Shown: one piece after another, positions 43,842 through 52,764 of the stretch
How positions within the stretch are numbered: the first letter of the stretch is position 1
How the letters are laid out: each line of letters opens with the position of its first letter
From: Lysinibacillus fusiformis
Lineage (GTDB): Bacteria > Bacillota > Bacilli > Bacillales_A > Planococcaceae
Reading direction: 5' to 3'
DNA: 64,000 nucleotides
Assembly (NCBI GenBank): GCA_030027265.1
Contig: JASENG010000009.1
Coordinates: 1-64,000, forward strand
The notes under the pieces: model-generated
Database searches by the model: none
What the model was told of the DNA's origin: nothing
The model's input: only the letters and a program-made list of their open reading frames with translations
Program-made: the position numbers and the translations under genes

Positions 43842-44801
43842 ATGAATCCACTATTTAGTAGATTAATAGGGGGTAAAGAAAAACAAGAAAATAATAGTGT
43901 ACCCTCAATTCCTCTAACTATAGACTCCCTGGATCAACATCAAAGAATATCCGTGGTTGGTTGGATTGCTAATCGGTTAGGTCAGCTATTGGATGTAGAG
44001 GGCTGTGATAACGGTAAACTAATTACAAATACTTTGAATAAAGATCTAACGAAATTAGATTTTAAAAAACAGGAGGACTATCTATTATTTCTCGCGGATT
44101 GCCTCGTTTCTTGGATTGAAAAAGGTGAAGATGTTTACTTCAAAATAAGAAGCATGAATTTGGAGTCCAACTACCACAAGCATCTATTAGAAATATTTGA
44201 ACAGGTTAAGTCTTATGAAAATATATATTTTAATAAAAAAGCTATTGAAAAAAAGGAAACAGTTTTTGAAGACAAAGAGTGGGAAATCTATAGAGATGTA
44301 ATCCATGCAGCGAGCAATAGAAAGTTCTTGTTGGTAAAGGATGAAGATTTATTAGCTTATAAGAGTGATGGAATTATTTTCAATGCAACGTTTTCAGTAA
44401 AAGCTGATATTCCAGTAGTAAGGAATAGAGCTAAAGAAAAGCTGGTTGAAGAAGGTATTCCTTCTAGTATGGTAGCTAGTTGTACCTTGTTAATCTCAGA
44501 GGCTATTACTAATGTATTGAAACATGCTAAAGATGGAAAAATTTTAATTTCGAAGAATGATAATTCTCTAAACATTTTGATTGAAGATGCTGGATCAGGA
44601 ATTCCTATAAAGATATTACCCTATACGGTATTATTGGAAGGCTATTCAACTAAGAAGTCATTAGGAAAAGGATTTACATTAATATTGAAGCTAACGACTC
44701 GTGTACTACTAAAAACTGCATCGACTGGTACTACAGTAGTTCTAGTTTTTGATGATATTGAAGGTGAAGAAAATGGAAAATACAAAAAATCAACATCGTA
44801 A
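43842..44801 (+). CDS. RsbW/RsbT-like HATPase serine kinase with long N-terminal extension
   Basis: 319 residues. The C-terminal third is a GHKL ATPase of the anti-sigma/partner-switching type (HATPase_c_2): LISEAITNVLKHAKDG (N-box, about 207-222), IEDAGSGIP (G1), and STKKSLGKGFTLI (G2). There is no His phospho-acceptor, so it is not a histidine kinase. Residues 1-180 match nothing I recognise and are probably an interaction domain. RBS AAGGAG. Partner STAS proteins and a PP2C phosphatase are encoded downstream, so it likely phosphorylates STAS serines. Confidence 0.8.
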   Translation: MNPLFSRLIGGKEKQENNSVPSIPLTIDSLDQHQRISVVGWIANRLGQLLDVEGCDNGKLITNTLNKDLTKLDFKKQEDYLLFLADCLVSWIEKGEDVYFKIRSMNLESNYHKHLLEIFEQVKSYENIYFNKKAIEKKETVFEDKEWEIYRDVIHAASNRKFLLVKDEDLLAYKSDGIIFNATFSVKADIPVVRNRAKEKLVEEGIPSSMVASCTLLISEAITNVLKHAKDGKILISKNDNSLNILIEDAGSGIPIKILPYTVLLEGYSTKKSLGKGFTLILKLTTRVLLKTASTGTTVVLVFDDIEGEENGKYKKSTS

Positions 44802-45861
44802 AATGACTACAGATGTAATTATAGAAAAAACAATTTTTGCCAGCGTTATGGATAATGGCTTTTGGCATCGGTGGATGGTTCATGGGATAGATGATGACTT
44901 TATACTTAACAGTAAGTCCAAGATGATTACCTTGAATGGGTGGATCGAAGCTTTATCTAATCGGGCATTAGAGCACTTGAATCTAGCAACGCGACTTAGA
45001 GAATCGTCCGACCTGCGTACCGCAGAATTTCATTATCGCAAAGCAGGGATCTATTATAATCTTGTTCAATGGGTATTTCCTGAACCGAGTGGCAGCAGAA
45101 CTAAATGGTATAAATTATGCATGGAACAGTTTAGGCTTGCTGACAGTATTTCAGAAGATAAGATTTCACACTATACATTAACTATTAGGGATAAAAATTA
45201 TGGTGGACGTGTACGTGTTCCAAAAGGAAAGCTTTCGGGGGTAGTAATCCTTGTAATTCCAACGGACTCTACAAAAGAGGAATTCTACCTTTACGAACAG
45301 GACTTTGCAAGAGAGGGATTTGCAGTAATTAGTTTCGATGGAGCGGGACAAGGTGAAACATTGCTTATCCATGGACATAAAGCTGATATAGAGTCTTGGG
45401 ACCAGTTCACAAAGGGGATAATAGATTTTGCATCGGCTAATTTTCCAGGCTTGCCTATAAATCTCTTTGGTACAAGTTCAGGAGGCTGTTGGGCAATTGA
45501 AGCTAGTAGGAGTTCGCTAGTATCAAAAACTGCAGTTGTTAGTCCACCGCCAAAATTTGTCTCTAATATTAGGCTGCCGGATTATTTTAGAGAACGAATG
45601 AGTAATATGTTGGTCGACTTTGATAAAGGTTGCTTGCCTGTGTTTGATAATGTAGAGGAAATCGGCAATATTTTAATGTTTCACGGTGGTAAAGACCTAT
45701 TTGTGAATGAAGCTGAGTTAATCGAATTATATAAAAGGTTCGCCCCAGAAAAACGATTCATTACTTATGAAGAAGAGGGGCATTGCTGTAATTTTAAGCT
45801 AAGAGAGATACGGCTTCGAGCATCTGAATGGTTTAGGGGGGAAGATATAAATGGAGTTTAA
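44773..45861 (+). CDS. FrsA/Ayg1-like alpha/beta hydrolase
   Basis: 362 residues. An N-terminal helical part (about 30-115: NRALEHLNLATRLRES..., AEFHYRKAGIYYNLVQWVFP) precedes an alpha/beta-hydrolase fold with oxyanion region FDGAGQGET, nucleophile elbow FGTSSGG (Ser), an Asp in FHGGKDLF and a His in EEGHCC. This N-terminal helical cap with DGxGQGE is typical of the FrsA/Ayg1/pseudooxynicotine-hydrolase group, which cleaves C-C bonds or esters. ATG at 44773 follows GAAGGTGAAG; it overlaps the kinase gene by 29 bp. With the ACP and ligase that follow, it may release or trim an acyl product. Confidence 0.85.
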   Translation: MENTKNQHRKMTTDVIIEKTIFASVMDNGFWHRWMVHGIDDDFILNSKSKMITLNGWIEALSNRALEHLNLATRLRESSDLRTAEFHYRKAGIYYNLVQWVFPEPSGSRTKWYKLCMEQFRLADSISEDKISHYTLTIRDKNYGGRVRVPKGKLSGVVILVIPTDSTKEEFYLYEQDFAREGFAVISFDGAGQGETLLIHGHKADIESWDQFTKGIIDFASANFPGLPINLFGTSSGGCWAIEASRSSLVSKTAVVSPPPKFVSNIRLPDYFRERMSNMLVDFDKGCLPVFDNVEEIGNILMFHGGKDLFVNEAELIELYKRFAPEKRFITYEEEGHCCNFKLREIRLRASEWFRGEDINGV

Positions 45862-46099
45862 AGTATTTTGCGAGACAATGTTTTTCTTGATTGGAATGGA
45901 GCCTGTACAAGTTATTGACACTACAATTCTTAGAGATGAGCTGGATGTAGATTCGCTGCAAATGGTGAACCTGGCAACAAGTTTAGCAGACCATTATCAT
46001 ATTCCTTTTAGCTTATTTATTGAAAAAGCAGACAAAATGGGTACAGTCGGTGGATTATACGAAATCGTGAAAAAGGGTGTTTCTAATGAATTTGTATGA
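45851..46099 (+). CDS. Acyl carrier protein
   Basis: 82 residues with the phosphopantetheine attachment site in DVDSLQMVNL (Ser near residue 37) and an acidic four-helix ACP pattern. It is divergent from fatty-acid AcpP (DSLD/E-x-V/I), pointing to a dedicated pathway carrier. Overlaps the hydrolase gene by 11 bp and the ligase gene by 14 bp. Needs a 4'-phosphopantetheinyl transferase from elsewhere. Confidence 0.85.
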   Translation: MEFKVFCETMFFLIGMEPVQVIDTTILRDELDVDSLQMVNLATSLADHYHIPFSLFIEKADKMGTVGGLYEIVKKGVSNEFV

Positions 46100-47531
46100 T
46101 AGAAACTTAGCGATGCTAGATAAAGATGTTTTGTCATTATGCAATCTAGAAGGTACCTATACAGCAGGTGAATTGAGGAATTCTGTTTTAAGATACGAGT
46201 CCATGTTAGGACCTCTTAACCTGGAAGGGAAAAGAATAGCTCTAATAGTTCCTGTCCTAAAGGAGTATATACCTCTTTTCTTAGCAGCAAATAAACTTAA
46301 GGCCACAGTAGCACCCTTGAGTTACCAATTAAGACGAGAAGATTTGTCAGATATTTTGGAATTTCTTGATCCCCATATTGTTTTCACTGTAAATGAGTTT
46401 AGTGGATTCACTTTTCCAGAAGTGATTACTAAATGGGCACTGGGAAGAGAAACAGAGACTTTGGTTTTTACATCCGATAATTGTACAAAATGGGAAGTTG
46501 AGACCTTTCCCGGGTGTTCAAAGAACTTACAATCTGATTCGGGCGGTTTTATATGTTTTACTTCAGGCAGCACAGGGGCTCCCAAAGGTATGGTATTTAA
46601 AGATGATGTAATGGACTACGTATATAATCGAGTTTTAGAAGCCATGAACCTAGAGTCCACCGATAATGTTTTTGTTTATGCATCACCAAGCACACAATAT
46701 GGAGTTGCTTCTATGAATTCTATCTTGAAGGCAGGAGCAACATTAGTTGTTGCTGATGAATTCGATTTGTTGAATATGATAAACACAATGCAAAAAGCTA
46801 AATGCAATAAAGTAACTACAACACCTTCAATATTTAAATCGCTATATAACTTTGCAAGCAGGTTGAATCCGGAAGTTTTAAATAGATTAGAGCTGGTTTG
46901 TGTGATTGGAGAGAAAATTCCAACTAATTTTAGAAGTCACTTTCCGTTATTGAAGAACTGTACGTTTGTATCGCATTATGGAAGTTCCGAATCAGGTTCT
47001 TTAGCTAATGCTTATATTAATGAGGATACGGAAGAATTGATTTTTAGAATGGCTGATCCTGTAGAGTTCAAGACAGTAGAAGGCGAATTATTCGTAAAAA
47101 CAGCCGGTTTATTTACGGAATACTATAAGAACCCTATTTTGACACAGGGAGCTTTTGAAAAGGGATGGTTTATGATGGGGGACTTAGTAGAATTCTTAGA
47201 TGAGAAAAACTTTAAAATTGTTGGCAGAAAGAAAGATGTTATTAAAAAGGGCGGTCAACAGGTTATTTCTGGTGAAGTTGAACAAATTCTCAGCAATATT
47301 GTAGGCGTAAAAAGTGTTGCAGTTGTTGGTGCACCACATGATGTATACGGCGAGCAAATAGTTGCATACATAATTGCGGAAGGGCTAACTTCCAAGGATA
47401 TCCGTACTTATTGTACAGGGAAATATGCTTCTTATAAGATTCCGGATCAGATTATATTCACTGATGAATTTCCATTAACAAATGGCAAAGTAGACAAGAT
47501 TAAATTGAAATCCCGATTGGGCAGAGGGTAA
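46086..47531 (+). CDS. AMP-forming acyl ligase (ANL superfamily) paired with the ACP
   Basis: 481 residues. Adenylation motifs are present in order: phosphate loop FTSGSTGAPKGM (about 158-169), HYGSSESG (A5), GDLVEF (A7), GRKKDVIKKGGQQVISGEVE (A8) and the C-terminal lysine in PLTNGKVDKIKLK (A10). It activates a carboxylic acid as acyl-AMP and most likely loads it on the ACP encoded just upstream, as in D-alanine/fatty-acyl/benzoate-type loading systems. Substrate unknown. ATG at 46086 is 8 bp after AAGGG. Confidence 0.88.
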   Translation: MNLYDRNLAMLDKDVLSLCNLEGTYTAGELRNSVLRYESMLGPLNLEGKRIALIVPVLKEYIPLFLAANKLKATVAPLSYQLRREDLSDILEFLDPHIVFTVNEFSGFTFPEVITKWALGRETETLVFTSDNCTKWEVETFPGCSKNLQSDSGGFICFTSGSTGAPKGMVFKDDVMDYVYNRVLEAMNLESTDNVFVYASPSTQYGVASMNSILKAGATLVVADEFDLLNMINTMQKAKCNKVTTTPSIFKSLYNFASRLNPEVLNRLELVCVIGEKIPTNFRSHFPLLKNCTFVSHYGSSESGSLANAYINEDTEELIFRMADPVEFKTVEGELFVKTAGLFTEYYKNPILTQGAFEKGWFMMGDLVEFLDEKNFKIVGRKKDVIKKGGQQVISGEVEQILSNIVGVKSVAVVGAPHDVYGEQIVAYIIAEGLTSKDIRTYCTGKYASYKIPDQIIFTDEFPLTNGKVDKIKLKSRLGRG

Positions 47532-47537
47532 CCAAGC

Positions 47538-49142
47538 ATGAAAAAGATAACAAAACAACAAAATAGTACGCTAAAAAAGCAATTTATAACTAGGATGCTA
47601 ATAGTTTTAATCATTATATTAAGTTGCTCAGGTGCAATTCAATATATGTATTTAAGCAAAATGATTAGCTCTGGTGTAGCAATCGAGGCAACCAAGGTAA
47701 GTCAAACAATAGAACAAGGCATAGAGGAAACGCGTGCAGCCTCCAAGGCAATTGAACTCCAATTGGATTTAAAGCTCAAATTGATTGCTCAACATATTAG
47801 TGATAATTTAGGGGATAAACCTTTAGAAGAAATAACAAATCAAGATTTATTGGCACTTAGAGATGAGTTTGATATTGCAGGTTTAACACTTTTTGAAGAA
47901 ATAGGTCAAGGCGACATAGTAGGGGTAAAGTCAACCGAACCTAGTGATATTGGTTTTAGTTTTAAAGAATTTCTTGGTGAAGAGTCGGATGGCTATAAAA
48001 TCATGTATGATTTGCTGCATGGTAATGAATTGAAAGTAACACATCAGACATATGTAGATAAAAACACTGTAATTCTACCTATTGGGCCTTCTGGGTCTCA
48101 TAGCGAAAAGCCAACATTCTATAAATATGGATATTATGTTGATGATGATAAAGATTACATGATTAACCCTTATTTTGAGGCGAATGAAGTATACAATTTT
48201 ACTCAGGAAGTTGGGCCGAACACATGGATTAAAACGGTGCTGGAGTCAAATGACGATGTAGCCGAGATAGCTGTAGTAAGTCCACAAGTCTATGCAGATC
48301 CTTCTTTAATGGAGGACCCCACTCAGCCTTACAAAAAAATAGAATATGGTGAATTTAAATCAGAATCAGAAAAAGACAAAGAAATATTAGCTGGTTTATC
48401 AGAGAACCCCAAAAGGACAGCTTATATTGATAAACAAGGTGAACATGCGTACTACAAAATGTTTATCCCAACTAAAGATGGAAGAGTCATCTATGTGGGG
48501 CTGGATTATAATCACTTAAGTGCACCGCTGCAAAATATGTCTCTAATCTTACTTGCATTCAGTTTGATTTCATTAGTGGCATTGTTTATCTTATCCACAA
48601 GTTTCTTTAGCAAAATCTATAAAAATATTCAAGTAATTATCTCTCAAATTAAGAAGCTTGAATCTGGAGATTTCACTACTCAAAGTGAAGTAAAAGATAA
48701 AGGTGAGTTAGCGAACTTATCGGCTAGTGCAAATAAAATGACTTCTACTTTAAGTCATGTTTTAAAAGATACAACGAAACAAGCAGAGAAAGTTCAAACC
48801 CTTTCTTTAGATTTAAAAGCAGAAGCAGATGAATCAGTAGAGAAAGTCTATGCAATCTCTATCGACTTAACCTCAAAAGCTCGTGAAGATGCTTATGAAA
48901 TCAATGACTTCTTAGAGATGTTGGAAGAGAAATTAAAGACTTTACCGAAAACCGAAGAAATAGAAACAATCTTAAATAGAGTGGAAGAAGTTAGAATTAT
49001 TTCCAGCAATCGTGCGGTGTCGGCTACAGATATTACGATCACCCTATCCGATCTTATGAAATCCATGCAAGCGCAATCTGTAGAGTTGTCGGAAATTTCA
49101 GGAAAGTTATTCGAAAATATGTACCAGTTTAAATTGAAATAG
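47538..49142 (+). CDS. Membrane sensor with extracellular domain and HAMP, no output domain
   Basis: 534 residues. TM1 (about 18-38), a large extracytoplasmic domain (about 39-332, Cache-like in size and position), TM2 (about 335-357), a HAMP domain (IYKNIQVIISQIKKLESGDF..., about 358-410), then a coiled-coil tail (about 410-534). It lacks kinase, phosphatase or chemoreceptor hairpin, so the signal must pass to another protein. The STAS and PP2C genes directly after it make a split RsbU/RsbP-like sensor-phosphatase arrangement plausible. Confidence 0.85.
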   Translation: MKKITKQQNSTLKKQFITRMLIVLIIILSCSGAIQYMYLSKMISSGVAIEATKVSQTIEQGIEETRAASKAIELQLDLKLKLIAQHISDNLGDKPLEEITNQDLLALRDEFDIAGLTLFEEIGQGDIVGVKSTEPSDIGFSFKEFLGEESDGYKIMYDLLHGNELKVTHQTYVDKNTVILPIGPSGSHSEKPTFYKYGYYVDDDKDYMINPYFEANEVYNFTQEVGPNTWIKTVLESNDDVAEIAVVSPQVYADPSLMEDPTQPYKKIEYGEFKSESEKDKEILAGLSENPKRTAYIDKQGEHAYYKMFIPTKDGRVIYVGLDYNHLSAPLQNMSLILLAFSLISLVALFILSTSFFSKIYKNIQVIISQIKKLESGDFTTQSEVKDKGELANLSASANKMTSTLSHVLKDTTKQAEKVQTLSLDLKAEADESVEKVYAISIDLTSKAREDAYEINDFLEMLEEKLKTLPKTEEIETILNRVEEVRIISSNRAVSATDITITLSDLMKSMQAQSVELSEISGKLFENMYQFKLK

Positions 49143-49153
49143 GAGTGGATTCC

Positions 49154-49468
49154 ATGCTTTTAAAGGTGAATAGCTTTGTAGATGGTACAAAGCAGGTATT
49201 TAAATTGAATGGTATTCTTGACTACTCCACAGTAGACACATTTGATTTTTTTAATAAAACCAAAGAGTTTGCAACGGAATTGGAAGTAGACTTTTCAGAA
49301 TTGGATTTTATAGATTCTACAGGTATCGGGGCTATACTGTCCATACTGCATTCAGCGAGCAGTTTAAATGCAAAAGTAAGCTTTGTAGGAATGTCTGAAG
49401 ATACAAAAAATCTATTTGAAACAATCGGTGTATTTGAAATTAAAAAGTCTCTATTAGGTGAGGGGTGA
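49154..49468 (+). CDS. STAS-domain anti-anti-sigma-like protein 1
   Basis: 104 residues, a single STAS domain with the phosphorylatable serine motif DFIDSTGIGAI (about residues 54-64), as in RsbV/SpoIIAA. The start at 49154 has GGAG at 8 bp; the GTG at 49145 does not. It overlaps the PP2C gene. Expected to be phosphorylated by the HATPase kinase and dephosphorylated by the PP2C protein. Confidence 0.9.
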   Translation: MLLKVNSFVDGTKQVFKLNGILDYSTVDTFDFFNKTKEFATELEVDFSELDFIDSTGIGAILSILHSASSLNAKVSFVGMSEDTKNLFETIGVFEIKKSLLGEG

Positions 49469-50301
49469 TGAGCGTGTATAAACGTGAAATGATCCAGTCA
49501 CATAATTTAGTCGATACTAGAAATAAAACATTAGAGCGAGAGATTAATTTAGCGAAAAATATTCAAACCGCATTATTAAATGGTGAAAAGCCAACTTTGG
49601 AAAATGATGAGGTGTCGGGGATATCAATTCCCGCAAGATTAATCGGTGGAGATTATTTTGACTTTTATCCGCTGCCAAATGGTAAGCTGCGTATTGTAAT
49701 AGGTGACGTGATGGGGAAGGGAATCCCGGCGGCAATGCTGATGATTCTGACAAGAGGGGCATTCCGTACAGCAGCAGAATCTACTAAAGGGCCAGGAGAA
49801 ACATTAACGGCTATGAATAATGCACTGTATGCGGATTTAAGAAAACTTAACTCGTTTGTCACAGTTTTTTGTGCAGACTGGGATCCGATATTAGGAACGC
49901 TTTCTTATTCGAGTGCTGGTCATTCTTTACCGGAAATCATCAGAGGAGTTAAACAAAAAGTTGAAATTCCTCCTGTAAAAGGAATCATGCTGGGTGGATT
50001 ACCCAATCAAACATATAAAGAGGAAAAAGCCACGCTAGTTGAAGGAGACTTGGTTTTCATTTATACAGATGGAATTATCGAGGCTGTTAATACTGATGGT
50101 GAAATGTATAAAGTAAATCGATTGGAAAACCTGCTAAAGTCTCTAGTAACCAAAAATGTTCAGGAAATCGAACAATCAGTGATTGAGGATATAAATCATT
50201 TTACCGAAGGATTGCCTCAAAAAGATGATATAACAATGGTTTTATTGAAAATTGGCAAAGAAAGTACCGATATATCTAGTTACAATTGTCCACTAGTCTA
50301 A
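49468..50301 (+). CDS. PP2C/SpoIIE-family serine phosphatase
   Basis: 277 residues: a short N-terminal coiled coil (about 1-45, EREINLAKNIQTALL) and a SpoIIE/RsbU-type PP2C domain with metal-binding GGDYFDF (about 68-74), GDVMGKGIPAAM, YTDGIIEA and DDITMVLLK. The AKxIQ linker helix before the domain is that used by RsbU-type phosphatases for regulation by an upstream sensor. Overlaps the STAS gene by 1 bp. GTG at 49474 is an alternative start with better RBS spacing. Confidence 0.92.
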   Translation: MSVYKREMIQSHNLVDTRNKTLEREINLAKNIQTALLNGEKPTLENDEVSGISIPARLIGGDYFDFYPLPNGKLRIVIGDVMGKGIPAAMLMILTRGAFRTAAESTKGPGETLTAMNNALYADLRKLNSFVTVFCADWDPILGTLSYSSAGHSLPEIIRGVKQKVEIPPVKGIMLGGLPNQTYKEEKATLVEGDLVFIYTDGIIEAVNTDGEMYKVNRLENLLKSLVTKNVQEIEQSVIEDINHFTEGLPQKDDITMVLLKIGKESTDISSYNCPLV

Positions 50302-50322
50302 TAGAGAGGAGGAATACAAAAT

Positions 50323-52374
50323 ATGGGGGAAACGATTACTTCAAAAGGCAGAAACACAAAAGAAGCATTGGACATAGCTCTATCGCTGTTAGGGAAACCA
50401 TTAACTGATGTTGAGGTAGAAATCATAGAAAATGGAGAAAAAGGTTTTCTAGGTATTAAATCGAAGCCGGCTGTAGTAAAAGTGAAGGTGAAAGATTCAC
50501 TTTCAATAACGGAAACTGCACCGCAAACCATCGAAGATTTAATTTCAACAATATTAAATGATCAACATGATGATGTTGCTATAACAAAGAGACAGGATAG
50601 CAATCAGGATGATTTAAGCGGAAAAGTCTGGGTGCTTGATGGGAAAATTTATTGCAAAGATGCCGAAGATAAATTTCCATTAATCAAACCATCAAAAGGG
50701 GTCCGCATTTTTAAAAATGGCACGTTAATCTCCTCGACAGAAGTTATTTGCGAAGCCGATGTAATTGAAGTTGAGCTTATAAATGAAGATGTATTGCCTA
50801 TATGGGAAATAAATATTAGTGAAGATAAATTGGAAGTATTTTTAGAAATAAAATCAGGTCTATCAATAAGGCGTACACTTAAAAATCTTGAACCCGAGCC
50901 GCTAATCGAAATTAAAACCTATGAAGTTCGCGCACCTCTCTATATTGATTCAACTGATGTTCTCCATAAACTTAAAGAACTTGGGATTATTCATGGAGTA
51001 GACTATGCAGCCATAAATGCAGCTTGTGCCTCAAGCACAGATGGAACTTTCCTTATAGCCAAAGGGACTTCTCCGACAAAAGGGAAAAAAGGATACTTTC
51101 AACTTTATAATAATATTGATGTAAAAAAACAATTTAAAGAACGTGTAGATGGTTCTGTAGATTTCAGAGATTTTAAAGAGTTTCCTTCTGTGAATTTTGG
51201 ACAAATTATCGGAGAGGTCATGCCTCCCGAAGAGGGAAAAGCTGGAATGAATGTTATGGGTGAAATAATTGAACCTATGAAAGCTGCCTCCCTCAAAATA
51301 AAGGCTGGAACAGGTGTACTTCTTGTAGATGGGTTAAAAGTAGTCTCGATAGAATCGGGGTATCCAGAAGTCAAGATTAGTGGTCAATTAGCAATTGTAT
51401 CTGTCATTCCTAAATTAATTATCCATCATGATGTAACAATAGAAACGGGCAATGTTAGTTACTTAGGCGCAGTGGAAATAAAAGCATCTGTCCAAGATGG
51501 TATGAAAGTAGAAGCAAAAGGAAACATCCAAATAGAAGGAAATGTATTTAGAGCTAAAGTATTGTCCGGTAAATCAATTATTGCGAATAAAAACATTATT
51601 GCAAGTAAATTTACAGCTGGCAATGGAAGTCTGATAAAACTGGAACTTTCAAATATATTAATGAGACTTTCTAATGAACTAAATAACATGAAAGCAGCAA
51701 TTACCCAATTAACACATGTATCTGCATTCAAAGTAAATTCACTTAAAGTGACGGGCCTTGGACCACTTATGAAAATTCTTTGTGATAGTAAGTTTAAAGA
51801 TACTCCGCTTCTAGTGAATGAATATGTAAAAAAGGTAAGAGAGCACTCTGCAGAGCTGGAAATAGAATGGATAGATTTAGCAGAGTCCCTTAATAATGAA
51901 TTTTCGAATCTTCATATTTCAACGATGAAAAATGAAGAGGATATTACTAACATAGCAGATCAGGCAGAATCTCTATATTTATCAGTTCAAAGCGAAAACA
52001 AAGATGATGCTCCATTTATTAAGGCGGATTTTGTTCAGAATAGTGAAATCTATTCTAACGGTGATATTTTAATATTGGGACAAGGGGTGTATAGTTCTAG
52101 TCTGTTTGCTCGGAAGAACATTATCATTAAAGGATTTGTTCGTGGAGGAGATATTTATGGTGAAGAGAGTGTAACCATTAATGAAGTAGGCTATCGAACA
52201 GGATCCTATGTGAAAATTGCTGTTTCAAATTCAGGATTTATAAAGATAAAAAATGCATCTGAAAACACAACCATTCAAGTTGGCGGACAATCCCGGGTAT
52301 TATTTAATAAAGCTAAAAATATCTATGCTAGATTAGACGAGAACGGTATCTTAGTTGTATCGAAGGAGGAATAG
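50323..52374 (+). CDS. FapA (DUF342) family protein with N-terminal Jag_N domain
   Basis: 683 residues. The first about 50 residues are a Jag_N domain (SKGRNTKEALDIALSLLGKP, ENGEKGFLGIKSKPAVVKVK), normally found on KhpB/Jag RNA-binding proteins. The rest is FapA/DUF342: PPEEGKAGMNVMGEI, the beta-helical region with repeated GNVSYLGAVEIKASVQDGM/GNIQIEGNVFRAKV/GDIYGEESVTI, and a coiled coil in between. FapA proteins are linked to flagellar/polar and cytoskeletal assembly. RBS GAGGAGG. Its place between PP2C and STAS genes suggests it is the scaffold or target of the switch; role not established. Confidence 0.85.
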   Translation: MGETITSKGRNTKEALDIALSLLGKPLTDVEVEIIENGEKGFLGIKSKPAVVKVKVKDSLSITETAPQTIEDLISTILNDQHDDVAITKRQDSNQDDLSGKVWVLDGKIYCKDAEDKFPLIKPSKGVRIFKNGTLISSTEVICEADVIEVELINEDVLPIWEINISEDKLEVFLEIKSGLSIRRTLKNLEPEPLIEIKTYEVRAPLYIDSTDVLHKLKELGIIHGVDYAAINAACASSTDGTFLIAKGTSPTKGKKGYFQLYNNIDVKKQFKERVDGSVDFRDFKEFPSVNFGQIIGEVMPPEEGKAGMNVMGEIIEPMKAASLKIKAGTGVLLVDGLKVVSIESGYPEVKISGQLAIVSVIPKLIIHHDVTIETGNVSYLGAVEIKASVQDGMKVEAKGNIQIEGNVFRAKVLSGKSIIANKNIIASKFTAGNGSLIKLELSNILMRLSNELNNMKAAITQLTHVSAFKVNSLKVTGLGPLMKILCDSKFKDTPLLVNEYVKKVREHSAELEIEWIDLAESLNNEFSNLHISTMKNEEDITNIADQAESLYLSVQSENKDDAPFIKADFVQNSEIYSNGDILILGQGVYSSSLFARKNIIIKGFVRGGDIYGEESVTINEVGYRTGSYVKIAVSNSGFIKIKNASENTTIQVGGQSRVLFNKAKNIYARLDENGILVVSKEE

Positions 52375-52375
52375 A

Positions 52376-52693
52376 ATGTTCAATTTCACATTGCAAAATG
52401 AAGCTGGTAATCTAGTGATCAATTTACAAGGCGATTTAGATATTGAGGCTACAGAAATTATTGAAGAAGAGTTAATGGTTGAAATTCAGAATAGTACAGG
52501 GGAAGTAGAGCTTAACTTTCAAAACATAGACTTTGTAGATTCTTCGGGAATTGGTTTGCTTATTTCCTTAACGACAAGCTTAAAAGAAACCAATAGAAGA
52601 CCTACTATTACAAATATAAGCGAAGATGTAAAAATGGTATTTACTTTATTGCAATTAGACGAAATCTTGGGTAGAGATGTTGTTTTATTATAA
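52376..52693 (+). CDS. STAS-domain anti-anti-sigma-like protein 2
   Basis: 105 residues, STAS fold with phosphorylatable DFVDSSGIGLLISL (about 55-68). Start ATG at 52376 follows AAGGAGGAA and is 1 bp after the FapA stop. Last gene of the operon. Having two STAS proteins with one kinase suggests two competing partners or two outputs. Confidence 0.9.
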   Translation: MFNFTLQNEAGNLVINLQGDLDIEATEIIEEELMVEIQNSTGEVELNFQNIDFVDSSGIGLLISLTTSLKETNRRPTITNISEDVKMVFTLLQLDEILGRDVVLL

Positions 52694-52709
52694 AGCCGTA
52701 GATTTAGAG

Positions 52710-52756
52710 AATGAGGGCTGTTCCAAAGAAGTCAATCTTTTGGGACAGCCCTCATT
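52710..52756. repeat. Long inverted repeat between convergent transcripts
   Basis: AATGAGGGCTGTTCCAAA/TTTTGGGACAGCCCTCATT with a 10-nt loop. It is well placed to terminate both the STAS operon and the MocR gene, but neither strand has a good T-run. Confidence 0.65.
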
Positions 52757-52764
52757 GCATTATA

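Noticed and set aside
43842-44801. Histidine kinase
   Set aside because: No His phospho-acceptor or dimerisation domain; the HATPase is of the RsbW/RsbT type and sits with STAS and PP2C genes.
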